A DNA stretch of 64,000 nt from Mycetocola manganoxydans (lineage in GTDB: Bacteria > Actinomycetota > Actinomycetes > Actinomycetales > Microbacteriaceae). The stretch lies in assembly GCF_003667545.1 (NCBI RefSeq), contig NZ_RCUV01000006.1, positions 209,373 through 273,372 on the forward strand, in the 5' to 3' direction. This document shows, piece by piece, positions 17,434 to 26,083 of the stretch. Position numbers and translations under genes: made by a program. The notes below the pieces were generated by a model that did not search any database, had not been told where the DNA came from, and saw only the letters and a program-made list of their open reading frames with translations. Numbering within the stretch: position 1 is the first letter of the stretch; every line of letters starts with the position of its first letter.

Positions 17434-18183
17434 ATGTCTTCGCCATACACACTCATCCTGCTCCGCCACGGCAACAGCGACTGGAATCAGAAGAACCTGT
17501 TCACCGGCTGGGTCGACGTCCGACTCAGCGAACAGGGCGTTGCTGAAGCTCACCGGGCGGGCGAACTGCTGAACGAGTCGGGGCTTTTCCCTGACGTCCA
17601 GTACACCTCACTCCTGACGCGGGCGATCCAGACCGCCAACATCACCCTCGACGTCGCCGATCGCGCGTGGATTCCGGTGAAGCGCACCTGGCGTCTCAAC
17701 GAACGCCACTACGGCGACCTCCAGGGCAAGGACAAGGCCCAGACCCTCGCCGAGTACGGCCAGGAACAATTCCAGACCTGGCGCCGGTCGTTCGACGTGC
17801 CGCCGCCCCCCATCGCCGATGACAACGAGTACTCCCAGGCGAACGACCCCCGTTACGTCGGCATCGACGGTGACGTGCCAAGGACGGAATGCCTGAAGGA
17901 CGTCATCGACCGCATGCTTCCGTACTGGCACTCCGACATCACCGGAGATCTCGCCGAGGGAAAGACCGTCCTCGTCACCGCTCACGGGAACTCACTGCGG
18001 GCGCTCGTCAAGCACCTCGACGGGATCTCTGACGACGAGATCGCGTCACTCAACATCCCGACCGGAATTCCGCTGGTCTACAAACTCGACGAGAACTTCA
18101 TGCCGATCGAGCCGGCCGAGTACCTCGACCCCGAGGCAGCAGCGGCTGGTGCCGCAGCGGTGGCGTCGCAGGGTAAGAAGTAG
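17434..18183 (+). CDS. gpmA: 2,3-bisphosphoglycerate-dependent phosphoglycerate mutase
   Basis: 249 residues, full length. The phospho-His motif [20 protein letters not shown] is at the N terminus; further active-site segments are [13 protein letters not shown] and the second catalytic His in [17 protein letters not shown]. It interconverts 3- and 2-phosphoglycerate in glycolysis. The position next to senX3-regX3 is conserved in many actinobacteria, here with phoU in between on the other strand. It ends at a strong terminator. Confidence 0.97.
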   Translation: MSSPYTLILLRHGNSDWNQKNLFTGWVDVRLSEQGVAEAHRAGELLNESGLFPDVQYTSLLTRAIQTANITLDVADRAWIPVKRTWRLNERHYGDLQGKDKAQTLAEYGQEQFQTWRRSFDVPPPPIADDNEYSQANDPRYVGIDGDVPRTECLKDVIDRMLPYWHSDITGDLAEGKTVLVTAHGNSLRALVKHLDGISDDEIASLNIPTGIPLVYKLDENFMPIEPAEYLDPEAAAAGAAAVASQGKK

Positions 18184-18204
18184 TCGAAATCCCCAGACCG
18201 ATAC

Positions 18205-18239
18205 GAAAGGGCGGGAACCGATTCGGTTCCCGCCCTTTC
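18205..18239. terminator. Bidirectional stem-loop terminator between gpmA and phoU
   Basis: A perfect 15-bp inverted repeat, GAAAGGGCGGGAACC and complement, with a GATTC loop. It lies between the convergent stops of gpmA and phoU. Confidence 0.85.
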
Positions 18240-18258
18240 TCGTCAACTCAACCGGGTG

Positions 18259-18915
18259 TCAGTCGTCGCTCTCGGCGGTCCAGTCGCCGGTTGCGAGGTA
18301 CTGGACCTTCTTCGAGATCGACACGGCGTGGTCGGCGAAACGCTCGTGATAGCGAGAAGCGAGTGTCGCGTCCACCGTTGCGACAGGCTTACCCTTCCAG
18401 GTCTCGCCGAGAACCTTGTCGAACACCTTGACGTGCAACTCGTCGACTCGGTCGTCCTCGTTGCGGATCTCCTCCGCGAGGCGTACGTCCTGGGTGCGGA
18501 GGAGCTCGGTGAGCTTGTGCGCGATCTCCACATCGAGGCGACCCATCTCCGCGAAGGTCGAGCGGAGCCCCTTGGGTACCGCTCGCTCCGGGTAGCGGTA
18601 TCGGGCGAGCTGGGCGATGTGCTCAGCCATGTCACCCATCCGCTCGAGGGACGAACTGATCCGGAGGGCGCTGACGACGATCCGCAAATCGCGCGCGACG
18701 GGTTGCTGCCGCGCCAGGATGTTGATCGCGAGTTCGTCGAGAGCAACGGTGAGTTCGTCGATTCGTACGTCGTTCTCGATCACTTCCTCGGCGATGGAGA
18801 CGTCTGACTCGCTGAACGCCTGCACCGCGTTCGTGATGGAGATCGCCACGAGCTCGGAGATGGCGACGAGCCGTTCCTGAACCTCGGCCAGCTCCTGCTG
18901 GAATACTTCACGCAT
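18259..18915 (-). CDS. phoU: Phosphate signaling protein PhoU
   Basis: 218 residues forming two three-helix PhoU repeats. The typical metal-binding helices are visible as ENDVRIDELTVALDELAINIL in the first half and IRNEDDRVDELHVKVFDKVL in the second. PhoU links Pst transport state to the SenX3 kinase and represses the regulon when phosphate is plentiful. The ATG at 18915 (MREVFQQELAE) has a good upstream GGAG; a longer frame begins further up without support. It is divergent from senX3-regX3 across a 184-bp region. Confidence 0.95.
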   Translation of the reverse strand: MREVFQQELAEVQERLVAISELVAISITNAVQAFSESDVSIAEEVIENDVRIDELTVALDELAINILARQQPVARDLRIVVSALRISSSLERMGDMAEHIAQLARYRYPERAVPKGLRSTFAEMGRLDVEIAHKLTELLRTQDVRLAEEIRNEDDRVDELHVKVFDKVLGETWKGKPVATVDATLASRYHERFADHAVSISKKVQYLATGDWTAESDD

Positions 18916-19087
18916 CTGATCTCCGTTCGGATGTTGGGGTCCGGCGCCCACATTTCAGGCGCCCGGGAACAAGCCCCGCCGCAACTCTGCCCACCCGAGG
19001 TTAACGTTTGGTGGCGTGCTTCTGAACAGGGGCCCAAATGCCCTGATGAGAGCACACCGCCCGGCGGGCGTGGTGCGGCCATGCCTC

Positions 19088-19093
19088 TAACCT
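19088..19093 (+). promoter_or_regulatory. Candidate -10 box (TAACCT) of a leaderless senX3 promoter
   Basis: TAACCT ends 6 nt before the ATG at 19100. In the same 184-bp phoU-senX3 spacer a single GTTAACC (minus strand, near 19000) resembles one PHO-box half but lacks convincing neighbours. Confidence 0.45.
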
Positions 19094-19099
19094 AGTCGT

Positions 19100-20308
19100 A
19101 TGGACTCTCCCTGGCTGGTGCTTGCAGCCCTCCTGCTCGGACTCGTCATCGGCTCCGGGTTCGCCATCGGACTCATCGCAGCAGCACGCCGCGGAGAACG
19201 GATCGCGACGGTCGTCGCTCCGTCTGTTCCCGACGGGGTCAGCCAGGTCCTCGACGCCCTCGAGAGCGCCGGGATCGTGGTCGACCCATCGGGGAACGTC
19301 GTGAAGGCATCCCCTGGGGCCCTCGCTCTCGGCCTGATCCGCGACGGCATGCTCGCTCACCCCGAGTTCGTCAGTCTGGCCGACCGCGTTCGTGACGGCG
19401 GCGAGCCGGTCACCGAAGACATCGACATCGTTCGCGGGAGGTTCAGTGACGTCGTCCTCCACCTCGGTGTACGCGGCGCGCGACTCGGCACGAGGTATGT
19501 CCTTCTTCTGGCGACCGATCACACCGAGTCCAGGCGGCTCGACGAAGTGCGACGCGACTTCATCGCGAATATCAGCCATGAACTCAAAACCCCCATCGGC
19601 GCCGTCGGTCTGCTCGCCGAAGCGCTCGAGCCGGCGGCCGATGATCCCGACCAGGTACGCAGGTTCGCCGCGCGGCTGGGCACAGAGGCGTCGCGCCTCG
19701 CTCGACTGACCGGTGAGATCATCGACCTGTCAAGACTCCAGGCCGCCGATGCCCTCAACCAGCCGGAACTCCTCGACGTTGACCGCGTCGTCGCGGCTGC
19801 GCTCGATCAGAACCGTGTGGCCGCAGACGCGGGCGGGGTCACGCTCGTGTCCGCGGGGGACGAGGGGGCACGGGTGTACGGAGATGAAGCGCTACTCGTG
19901 GTCGCTGTGCACAACCTCATCTCGAACGCCATCACCTACTCACCGCCGCGCGGTCGCGTCGGTGTGGGTATCTCCCGCAAGAACGGCGTCATCGAGATCG
20001 CCGTCACCGACCAGGGTCCAGGCATCCCCGAGGAAGACCGCGAGCGTGTGTTCGAACGGTTCTTCCGGATCGACCAGGCCAGGTCGCGGAACACCGGCGG
20101 TACCGGCCTCGGCCTCTCGATCGTGAAGCACACGATCCAGAACCACGGAGGCGAGGTGAAGGTCTGGTCGCTCGTCGGAAAAGGCTCGACATTCACCATC
20201 CGGCTTCCCGAAGCATCCGAGAAGCCCCTCACCGGGCAGATTCGGCTCCCTGTCGATACGGACTCCGTATCGGATTCAAACACCGAACGTGAGGACTCCA
20301 TCAGATGA
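19100..20308 (+). CDS. senX3: Phosphate-sensing histidine kinase SenX3
   Basis: 402 residues: one N-terminal membrane helix (about 5-28), a PAS-like domain (about 40-140), a dimerisation domain with phospho-His160 in FIANISHELKTPIGAVGLLA, and the HATPase domain with HNLISNAITYSPP, DQGPGIPEEDRERVFERFF and GGTGLGLSIVKH. It phosphorylates RegX3 under phosphate limitation. The start ATG is preceded by a leaderless-type promoter. The stop overlaps the regX3 start by 4 bp. It lacks an extracytoplasmic sensor, so it probably senses through PhoU/Pst, as in mycobacteria. Confidence 0.94.
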   Translation: MDSPWLVLAALLLGLVIGSGFAIGLIAAARRGERIATVVAPSVPDGVSQVLDALESAGIVVDPSGNVVKASPGALALGLIRDGMLAHPEFVSLADRVRDGGEPVTEDIDIVRGRFSDVVLHLGVRGARLGTRYVLLLATDHTESRRLDEVRRDFIANISHELKTPIGAVGLLAEALEPAADDPDQVRRFAARLGTEASRLARLTGEIIDLSRLQAADALNQPELLDVDRVVAAALDQNRVAADAGGVTLVSAGDEGARVYGDEALLVVAVHNLISNAITYSPPRGRVGVGISRKNGVIEIAVTDQGPGIPEEDRERVFERFFRIDQARSRNTGGTGLGLSIVKHTIQNHGGEVKVWSLVGKGSTFTIRLPEASEKPLTGQIRLPVDTDSVSDSNTEREDSIR

Positions 20309-20985
20309 CCCGCATTCTCCTTGTCGAAGACGAAGCAGCCCTGAGCGAGCCCCTCGCCTACCTGCTCGGTCGTGAGGGATACGAGATCGACGTCGTCGAA
20401 GACGGGCCAAGCGCGGTGACGGCATTCTCCGCGACCGAGCCGGACCTGGTGCTTCTCGACCTCATGCTTCCCGGGATCCCGGGAACCGAGGTGTGCAGGC
20501 AGATCCGAGCGGTGTCCTCGGCGCCGATCATCATGCTCACAGCGAAGGACTCCGAAGTCGATATCGTCGTCGGGCTGGAACTCGGTGCAGACGATTATGT
20601 GACGAAGCCGTACTCCAGCCGAGAACTCCTCGCCCGAATCCGGGCCGTCCTCCGTCGCCGCGGAACCGACGACGAGGTCGACGAAGCCGTACTCGAGGCC
20701 GGGACCGTCCGGATGGATCTCGAGCGCCACACCGTCGAAGTGAATGGCGCCGAGACGGCTATGCCCCTCAAGGAATTCGAGCTGCTCGAACTCCTGCTGC
20801 GGAATGCCGGCCGCGTACTCACCCGCGGACAACTCATCGATCGTGTCTGGGGGAGCGATTACTTCGGCGACACCAAGACGCTCGATGTCCACATCAAGCG
20901 GATTCGCTCGCGCATCGAGGAGAACCCCTCAGAACCGCGGATGCTCGTCACCGTTCGCGGGCTCGGCTACCGTTTCGAAGCCTGA
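20305..20985 (+). CDS. regX3: Response regulator RegX3 (OmpR family)
   Basis: 226 residues. Receiver domain with acidic residues at 8-10, phospho-acceptor Asp52 in LVLLDLMLPG and Lys101 in VTKPYSS. C-terminal winged helix with PLKEFELLELLLRNAGRVLT and the wing RGLGYRFEA. It is co-translated with senX3 (ATGA). It is the expected activator of the pstS PHO boxes at 10359-10386 and of other phosphate-starvation genes. A strong bidirectional terminator follows. Confidence 0.95.
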   Translation: MTRILLVEDEAALSEPLAYLLGREGYEIDVVEDGPSAVTAFSATEPDLVLLDLMLPGIPGTEVCRQIRAVSSAPIIMLTAKDSEVDIVVGLELGADDYVTKPYSSRELLARIRAVLRRRGTDDEVDEAVLEAGTVRMDLERHTVEVNGAETAMPLKEFELLELLLRNAGRVLTRGQLIDRVWGSDYFGDTKTLDVHIKRIRSRIEENPSEPRMLVTVRGLGYRFEA

Positions 20986-20993
20986 TCGATCGA

Positions 20994-21031
20994 AAAAAGC
21001 GCGACGCCCCTGCCGGGGCGTCGCGCTTTTT
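20994..21031. terminator. Bidirectional terminator after regX3
   Basis: A 17-bp perfect inverted repeat, AAAAAGCGCGACGCCCC and complement, with a TGCC loop. A-run and T-run flanks serve both regX3 and the convergent lipoprotein gene. Confidence 0.9.
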
Positions 21032-21042
21032 GAAGTCGACGG

Positions 21043-21573
21043 CTATTCGCCCTCGGGCGTAGCCTCAGGTGTGCTCGTCGGGCTCGCCGAACGGATCGGC
21101 ACCGGTGGGCTCGGCACGAGGTCGCTGTATTCGGGCAGCGAGCCGTCGAGAACGGGGACGAGTATCTCCACGCCGGTCTCGTCGCCGTACTGGAAGAACA
21201 CGGTGGTGAGCGAGCCGGGCAGGGCGTCGACGCCCGCGAGCAGGATCGGCTCGTCCTCGGCGGTGCCGAATGACACGGTCGACTCTTCGGGAACCTTGAC
21301 GGTGACTGTCCCGTCTTCGCCCTCACCGAACTGGATGTCGAGGGACTGCGCAGAGCCACCGTTGGTCACAGACGCGATGAGGTTCCCGTCGGTACCCTCC
21401 TCGCCCATGATGATCAGCGCGTTGCGGATCTTGAGATCACCGACGCGACCCGACACGCCATCGCTCGGGTCGTAGTTCTTCGTCGTGGCCTGCGGGGCGA
21501 CCAGGTTGCACGCGCTGGTGCCCAATACGACGGTGGCCGCCAGCACGACGGATGCGATCAAACGCGCCTTCAC
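21043..21573 (-). CDS. Putative lipoprotein (LpqE / PCu(A)C-like)
   Basis: 176 residues with a signal peptide ending in a lipobox-like GTSAC. The mature part is beta-rich: GRVGDLKIRNALIIMGEEG, VTVKVPEEST and a C-terminal Pro/Ser/Thr-rich tail (about 150-176). The layout resembles mycobacterial LpqE and the PCu(A)C copper-chaperone fold, but the His/Met copper ligands of that family are not evident. The label is therefore tentative. It is a single gene between convergent regX3 and divergent carD. Confidence 0.7.
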   Translation of the reverse strand: MKARLIASVVLAATVVLGTSACNLVAPQATTKNYDPSDGVSGRVGDLKIRNALIIMGEEGTDGNLIASVTNGGSAQSLDIQFGEGEDGTVTVKVPEESTVSFGTAEDEPILLAGVDALPGSLTTVFFQYGDETGVEILVPVLDGSLPEYSDLVPSPPVPIRSASPTSTPEATPEGE

Positions 21574-21696
21574 AGGTCCTCCAAGAACACAGGGCTGCGC
21601 ACGCGGAAACAGCGTGCGGGAACGAGTCCGAGTTTAGCTTAGCCAGTCGCTCGCGCCGCCCAACGCTGGGCGAACTTTAGTGCATACCCCCTGTGG

Positions 21697-21702
21697 TATT
21701 CT
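21697..21702 (+). promoter_or_regulatory. Candidate -10 box (TATTCT) of carD
   Basis: TATTCT places transcription start near 21709. That is just inside a first in-frame ATG (21708) and upstream of the AAGGGA ribosome binding site for the ATG at 21729, so it supports the shorter CarD. Confidence 0.5.
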
Positions 21703-21728
21703 GGTAGATGCTGAAGGGATACACATCC

Positions 21729-22211
21729 ATGCTTTTTGAGGTTGGCGAAACCGTCGTATACCCCCACCACGGAGCCGCAACTATTGCGGAAGTGAAAACT
21801 CGGGTCATCAAGGGAGAAGAGAAGCTTTATCTGAAGCTTCGCGTCACCCAGGGTGACCTCGTTATCGAGGTGCCCGCTGAGAACGTCGATCTGGTCGGCG
21901 TTCGTGACGTTATTGGTAAAGAAGGTCTTGAGCGCGTCTTCGACGTGCTTCGTGCGCCGTTCACTGAAGAACCCACGAACTGGTCGCGCCGGTACAAGGC
22001 CAACCTTGAGAAGCTCGCCTCGGGCGACGTCATCAAGGTGAGCGAGGTCGTTCGCGACCTGTGGCGCCGGGACCAGGACCGCGGTCTTTCGGCCGGCGAA
22101 AAGCGCATGCTTGCAAAGGCACGCCAGATTCTCATCTCGGAACTCGCCCTCGCGGAGAAGACCGACGAAGAGAAGGCGTCGAACGTGCTTGATGAGGTTT
22201 TGGCTTCATAG
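21729..22211 (+). CDS. carD: RNA polymerase-binding transcription factor CarD
   Basis: 160 residues, the usual CarD length. The N-terminal Tudor-like RNAP-interaction domain starts [19 protein letters not shown]. The C-terminal helical DNA-binding domain contains the conserved Trp in [13 protein letters not shown] and [19 protein letters not shown]. CarD stabilises open complexes, mainly at rRNA and housekeeping promoters. The ATG at 21729 is chosen over 21708 because of AAGGGA 9 nt before it and the promoter position. It is the first gene before ispDF-cysS-rlmB, a common actinobacterial order. Confidence 0.95.
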   Translation: MLFEVGETVVYPHHGAATIAEVKTRVIKGEEKLYLKLRVTQGDLVIEVPAENVDLVGVRDVIGKEGLERVFDVLRAPFTEEPTNWSRRYKANLEKLASGDVIKVSEVVRDLWRRDQDRGLSAGEKRMLAKARQILISELALAEKTDEEKASNVLDEVLAS

Positions 22212-22214
22212 TGT

Positions 22215-22342
22215 GATCTCGACAGGCTTGGTTACTGAGCCTGTTGAAGTGCGATCACCGGGTTTACTGGTGGTCGAGCTTTTTGTCGTTGATCTCGACA
22301 GGCTCGATCACCGGGTTTTCAGTGGTCGGGCTTTTTGTCGTT
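22215..22342 (+). repeat. Tandem imperfect repeat of a dispersed-type element
   Basis: Two copies of a unit beginning GATCTCGACAGGCT and ending GCTTTTTGTCGTT lie head to tail (22215-22290 and 22291-22342). The second lacks about 24 nt. In the first, TCGACAGGCT is followed 9 nt later by its near-complement AGCCTGTTGA, a small palindrome. I recall similar short palindromic sequences (CTCGACAGGCTC type) as scattered intergenic repeats in Microbacteriaceae. It fills most of the 215-bp gap before ispDF. Confidence 0.6.
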
Positions 22343-22413
22343 ATTGAGGCGCCGTGCGACCCGGTATGGCGTGGGGAACACTCGGCGGCTCTGGGGCGAG
22401 CGCAGCGGGTCGG

Positions 22414-22419
22414 TAGGCT
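22414..22419 (+). promoter_or_regulatory. Candidate -10 box (TAGGCT) of a leaderless ispDF promoter
   Basis: TAGGCT ends 7 nt before the ATG at 22427. No ribosome binding site fits between them. Confidence 0.45.
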
Positions 22420-22426
22420 CGGGAAC

Positions 22427-23602
22427 ATGAATACGCGCTCCCCGATCGTCGGCGTCATCGTCGTCGCCGCAGGCAGTGGGACGCGCCTCGGCGCCGACCG
22501 CCCCAAAGCTTTCGTCGACTGCGCCGGACGCACCGTGCTCGAACGATCCCTCGATTCCGTGTTCGGTATGCAACGTGAAGCGCAGGTCGTCGTCGTCGCC
22601 CCTGCGGACCTCGTCGCCGAGGCAGAAGACATCGCACGCCGGGCGGCAGGTGCTGCCGAATCGTCGATTTCCGTCGTCGCCGGTGGGGACACCCGGCAGC
22701 AATCCGTGTCGAACGGACTCGCGGCTCTCGACGCCGGCATCCGGATCGTCCTCGTTCACGACGCCGCGCGCGCTCTGACGCCCGCCGCGATCTTCGACGA
22801 CGTCGTGACGGGTGTCGCGCAGACGGCATCCGGAATCGTGCCGGGAGTTCCGGTGCAGGACACCGTGAAGCGGGTCGACGACGACGATGCGGTCGTCGAA
22901 ACGATCGACCGCGCCGAATTGCGGTCGATCCAGACACCGCAGGGCTTCCCGCGAGCGTCGCTCGCTGCCGCGTACGCGGATGCCGAGATCGAATACACCG
23001 ACGATGCGGCCTTGTTCGCCGCCGCCGGACATCCCGTGTCCGTGATCGACGGAGACGCGCTCTCGTTCAAGATCACGACCCCGTGGGACCTGCGGCGCGC
23101 GGAAGGTCTCCTCGCGAGCGCCCCCGCGAGCATCCGGGTCGGGATCGGAACAGACGTCCACGCCTATGACGATGAGTCAGAGCTCTGGCTTGCCGGTCTG
23201 GCGTGGCCGGGGGAGCGGGGCCTCTCCGGGCACAGCGACGGGGATCCCGTCTGCCATGCGATCACCGATGCGCTGCTCTCAGCCGCCGGCCTCGGCGACA
23301 TCGGCAGCGTCTTCGGCACGAGTGACCCGCGATTCGCCGGGGCCCACGGTGAGACCTTCCTCACCGCGACCCGGTCGAGGCTGGCCGACGACGGCTTCAC
23401 CATCGGAAACGTTGCCGTGCAGATCATGGGCAACAGCCCCCGGTTCGCGCCCCGTCGTGACGAGGCAGAAGTCTTCCTCACAGGTCTGCTCGGCGCTCCG
23501 GTGAGTATCGCGGCGACGACGACCGACGGACTCGGATTCACCGGTCGCGGAGAGGGCGTGTGCGCCATCGCGACCGCGACGGTGTCGCGCCAGTACTCTT
23601 GA
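22427..23602 (+). CDS. ispDF: Bifunctional IspD/IspF isoprenoid enzyme
   Basis: 391 residues fusing two steps of the MEP isoprenoid pathway. The IspD half (about 1-228) makes CDP-methylerythritol: AAGSGTRLG...PKAF nucleotide loop, HDAARAL and TPQGF. The IspF half (about 235-391) is the cyclodiphosphate synthase with metal ligands in GTDVHAY and SGHSDGDPVCHAI and the C-terminal TTTDGLGFTGRGEG. The ATG at 22427 is chosen because the longer frame reads into the repeat upstream. cysS follows after 3 nt. Confidence 0.94.
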   Translation: MNTRSPIVGVIVVAAGSGTRLGADRPKAFVDCAGRTVLERSLDSVFGMQREAQVVVVAPADLVAEAEDIARRAAGAAESSISVVAGGDTRQQSVSNGLAALDAGIRIVLVHDAARALTPAAIFDDVVTGVAQTASGIVPGVPVQDTVKRVDDDDAVVETIDRAELRSIQTPQGFPRASLAAAYADAEIEYTDDAALFAAAGHPVSVIDGDALSFKITTPWDLRRAEGLLASAPASIRVGIGTDVHAYDDESELWLAGLAWPGERGLSGHSDGDPVCHAITDALLSAAGLGDIGSVFGTSDPRFAGAHGETFLTATRSRLADDGFTIGNVAVQIMGNSPRFAPRRDEAEVFLTGLLGAPVSIAATTTDGLGFTGRGEGVCAIATATVSRQYS

Positions 23603-23605
23603 GTC

Positions 23606-25024
23606 GTGGCAATCCAACTCTATGACTCCCGGGCGCAGGCCCTCCGTGACTTCACCCCGCTCGTCCCCGGCAAGGTCGGAGTCTATGTCTGTGGACCCAC
23701 GGTCCAGTCATCCCCCCACATCGGCCACTTGCGATCGGCGCTCGTCTACGACCAGATGCGCCGCTGGCTGAACTACTCGGGATACGACGTCACCCTTGTG
23801 CGCAACGTCACCGACATCGACGACAAGGTCCTCGTCAACGCGTCCGGGAACGAGGAGTGGTGGGCTCTCGCCTATCGCACCGAGCTGGAGTTCTCCGCCG
23901 GTTACCGCGCTCTCGGCATCCTGCCGCCCACCTACGAACCCCGCGCGACGGCGAGCATCCAGCAGATGCACGCGATCATCGAACGGCTGATCGCGAACGC
24001 GCACGCCTACGTTGCCGAAGACGGTTCGGGCGACGTGTACTTCGACGTCCGCAGTTGGCCCGGATACGGTGCTCTGACCCGTCAGAACATCGACAGCATG
24101 GACGCAGCGACGGATGCCGATCCGCGCGGCAAGCGGGACCCGCGCGACTTCGCGCTCTGGAAAGGACACAAGGCTGACGAACCCTCGTCGGCGGCGTGGC
24201 CCAGCCCCTGGGGCGACGGCAGACCTGGCTGGCACATCGAATGCTCTGCGATGGCGAGCCGTTACCTCGGCGCCGCTTTCGACATTCACGGTGGCGGACT
24301 CGACCTGCGCTTTCCGCACCACGAGAACGAGCTTGCCCAGTCGACAGCGGCAGGCGACCCGTTCGCGTCGTACTGGGTGCACAACGGGCTCGTGAACGTC
24401 AACGGTCAGAAAATGTCCAAGTCGCTGGGTAATTCGGTGTACGCGGCGGACCTTCTCGGCGCGGCACGACCGATCGTCGTTCGTTACTACCTCGGCCAGG
24501 CGCACTACCGGTCGACCATCGATTACCACGATGGCGCGCTCCTCGAAGCAGAGGCAGCGCTCGATCGCATCGAGAGCTTCCTCGACCGGGTCACCCGTCG
24601 ACTCACCGGCACCCGTTTCGCGGGGACAGGCACCGAGCAGATTCCGGATGCCTTCGCTGCCGCGATGGACGACGATCTGTCCATCCCGCAGGCACTCGCG
24701 GTATTGCATGACACAATAAGGCAAGGCAACGCGAGCATTGACGGGGAAGACCTCGCCTCAGCCGCCGCGGCGCAAGGGCAGGTGATGGCCATGACCGAGG
24801 TTCTCGGAATCAACCCTCTCTCGCCCGAATGGTCCCGCGGTCAGGACACAGCAGCATCCGCGGCGCTCGACACGCTCGTCGACACGTTGCTCGACGAGCG
24901 CCAGCAGGCCAGGGCGGCACGCGATTTCGCGGCCGCCGACAGGATCCGCAATGTCCTCACGACAGCGGGAATCACGATTGAAGACACCTCAACGGGTGCA
25001 CATTGGAGTATTGATGGCCAGTAA
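23606..25024 (+). CDS. cysS: Cysteinyl-tRNA synthetase
   Basis: 472 residues, class I synthetase of normal length. GTG start. Zinc/cysteine-binding segment [12 protein letters not shown] box [11 protein letters not shown], further zinc ligands around HIECSAMA and HHENELAQS, and KMSKS box [10 protein letters not shown]. The C-terminal helical anticodon region ends in [17 protein letters not shown]. It is CysS rather than the mycothiol ligase MshC, judged by length and C-terminal domain. It overlaps rlmB by 11 bp in the carD-ispDF-cysS-rlmB run. Confidence 0.95.
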   Translation: MAIQLYDSRAQALRDFTPLVPGKVGVYVCGPTVQSSPHIGHLRSALVYDQMRRWLNYSGYDVTLVRNVTDIDDKVLVNASGNEEWWALAYRTELEFSAGYRALGILPPTYEPRATASIQQMHAIIERLIANAHAYVAEDGSGDVYFDVRSWPGYGALTRQNIDSMDAATDADPRGKRDPRDFALWKGHKADEPSSAAWPSPWGDGRPGWHIECSAMASRYLGAAFDIHGGGLDLRFPHHENELAQSTAAGDPFASYWVHNGLVNVNGQKMSKSLGNSVYAADLLGAARPIVVRYYLGQAHYRSTIDYHDGALLEAEAALDRIESFLDRVTRRLTGTRFAGTGTEQIPDAFAAAMDDDLSIPQALAVLHDTIRQGNASIDGEDLASAAAAQGQVMAMTEVLGINPLSPEWSRGQDTAASAALDTLVDTLLDERQQARAARDFAAADRIRNVLTTAGITIEDTSTGAHWSIDGQ

Positions 25025-26030
25025 GGATGGCCGCCCAGGGGCGGTTCGGAAGACGAAGAAGGGCCCGGCAAAGGGAACCGGTGGCCTCGGCCGCCGCGCC
25101 CTCGAGGGCAAGGGACCGACGCCCAAGGCCGAGGACCGGACCTATCACGCCGCAGGTAAGCGCAAGATCGCCAAGGACCGGTTGAGCCAGGCTCAGGCCA
25201 AGTCCGGTGGACGGCCGAGCACCGCACCCGTCGCCGGCCGCAAGCCCAAGCAGAAGCAGGCCGACGACAGCGAGATCGTCACGGGCCGCAACTCGGTACT
25301 CGAAGCCCTCCGCGCCAAAATTCCGGCTTCGGCGCTGTACATGGCGACCCGGATCGAGTTCGACGACCGGGTGAAGGAAGTTCTCGCCCTGGCAACGGCT
25401 CGCGGCCTCCCGATCCTCGAGGTCATGCGCCCCGAACTCGACCGCCTCGCCGGTTTCGACTCTGTGCACCAGGGACTCGCGCTCAAGGTTCCGCCGTACT
25501 CGTACGCCCACCCCACCGAACTGCTCGAGCAGGTCGTATCGCGCGGTCAGGTTCCGCTCTTCGTCGCGCTTGACGGCGTCACCGATCCTCGTAACCTCGG
25601 TGCCATCATCCGCTCGACCGCGGCGTTCGGCGGCCAGGGTGTCATCGTTCCACAGCGGCGCTCCGTCGGACTGACAGCGTCTGCCTGGAAGACGTCGGCC
25701 GGTGCCGCAGCGCGTACGCCGGTCGCCATGGCGACGAACCTGACCCAGACGCTCAAGGCGTTCAAGGCAGCAGGCGTCTTCGTCGTCGGTCTCGATGGGG
25801 GCGGCACGACCGACCTTCCCGGTCTCGAACTCGCCGACCGGCCGCTCGTCGTCGTCGTCGGCAGCGAGGGCAAGGGGCTGTCGCGCCTCGTCACAGAAAC
25901 CTGTGACGCGATCGTGTCGATCCCGATCTCGGCAGCCACCGAGTCGCTGAACGCCGGCATCGCGGCATCCGTCACTCTCTACGAGATCTCGAAGATGCGC
26001 GCATCAGGCAAGAAGGCCAAGAAGAAGTAG
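25014..26030 (+). CDS. rlmB: 23S rRNA (guanosine-2'-O)-methyltransferase RlmB
   Basis: 338 residues. A Lys/Arg-rich, probably disordered N-terminal tail (1-80) precedes a small substrate-binding domain (VTGRNSVLEALRAKIPA) and a SPOUT knot domain with the three usual motifs DPRNLGAIIRSTAAFG, VVGSEGKGLSRL and SLNAGIAASVTLYE. It methylates a 23S guanosine of the peptidyl-transferase loop. The ATG at 25014 lies inside the cysS 3' end; the upstream in-frame extension only shadows cysS. Confidence 0.93.
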   Translation: MASKDGRPGAVRKTKKGPAKGTGGLGRRALEGKGPTPKAEDRTYHAAGKRKIAKDRLSQAQAKSGGRPSTAPVAGRKPKQKQADDSEIVTGRNSVLEALRAKIPASALYMATRIEFDDRVKEVLALATARGLPILEVMRPELDRLAGFDSVHQGLALKVPPYSYAHPTELLEQVVSRGQVPLFVALDGVTDPRNLGAIIRSTAAFGGQGVIVPQRRSVGLTASAWKTSAGAAARTPVAMATNLTQTLKAFKAAGVFVVGLDGGGTTDLPGLELADRPLVVVVGSEGKGLSRLVTETCDAIVSIPISAATESLNAGIAASVTLYEISKMRASGKKAKKK

Positions 26031-26048
26031 GGCCTGACGTTCTTTCAG

Positions 26049-26083
26049 CTGGCGCGGCCCGGTCTCAGACCCGGTCGCGCCAG
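26049..26083. terminator. Imperfect stem-loop over the convergent rlmB/DUF4032 ends
   Basis: CTGGCGCG pairs with CGCGCCAG, with a partly paired GC-rich inside that contains the DUF4032 stop codon. It is placed to act from both directions but has no T-run. Confidence 0.5.

Noticed and set aside
21630..21660. IdeR/DtxR box (TTAGCTTAGCC) between the lipoprotein gene and carD
   Set aside because: Only the left half fits the 19-bp consensus; the right half does not.
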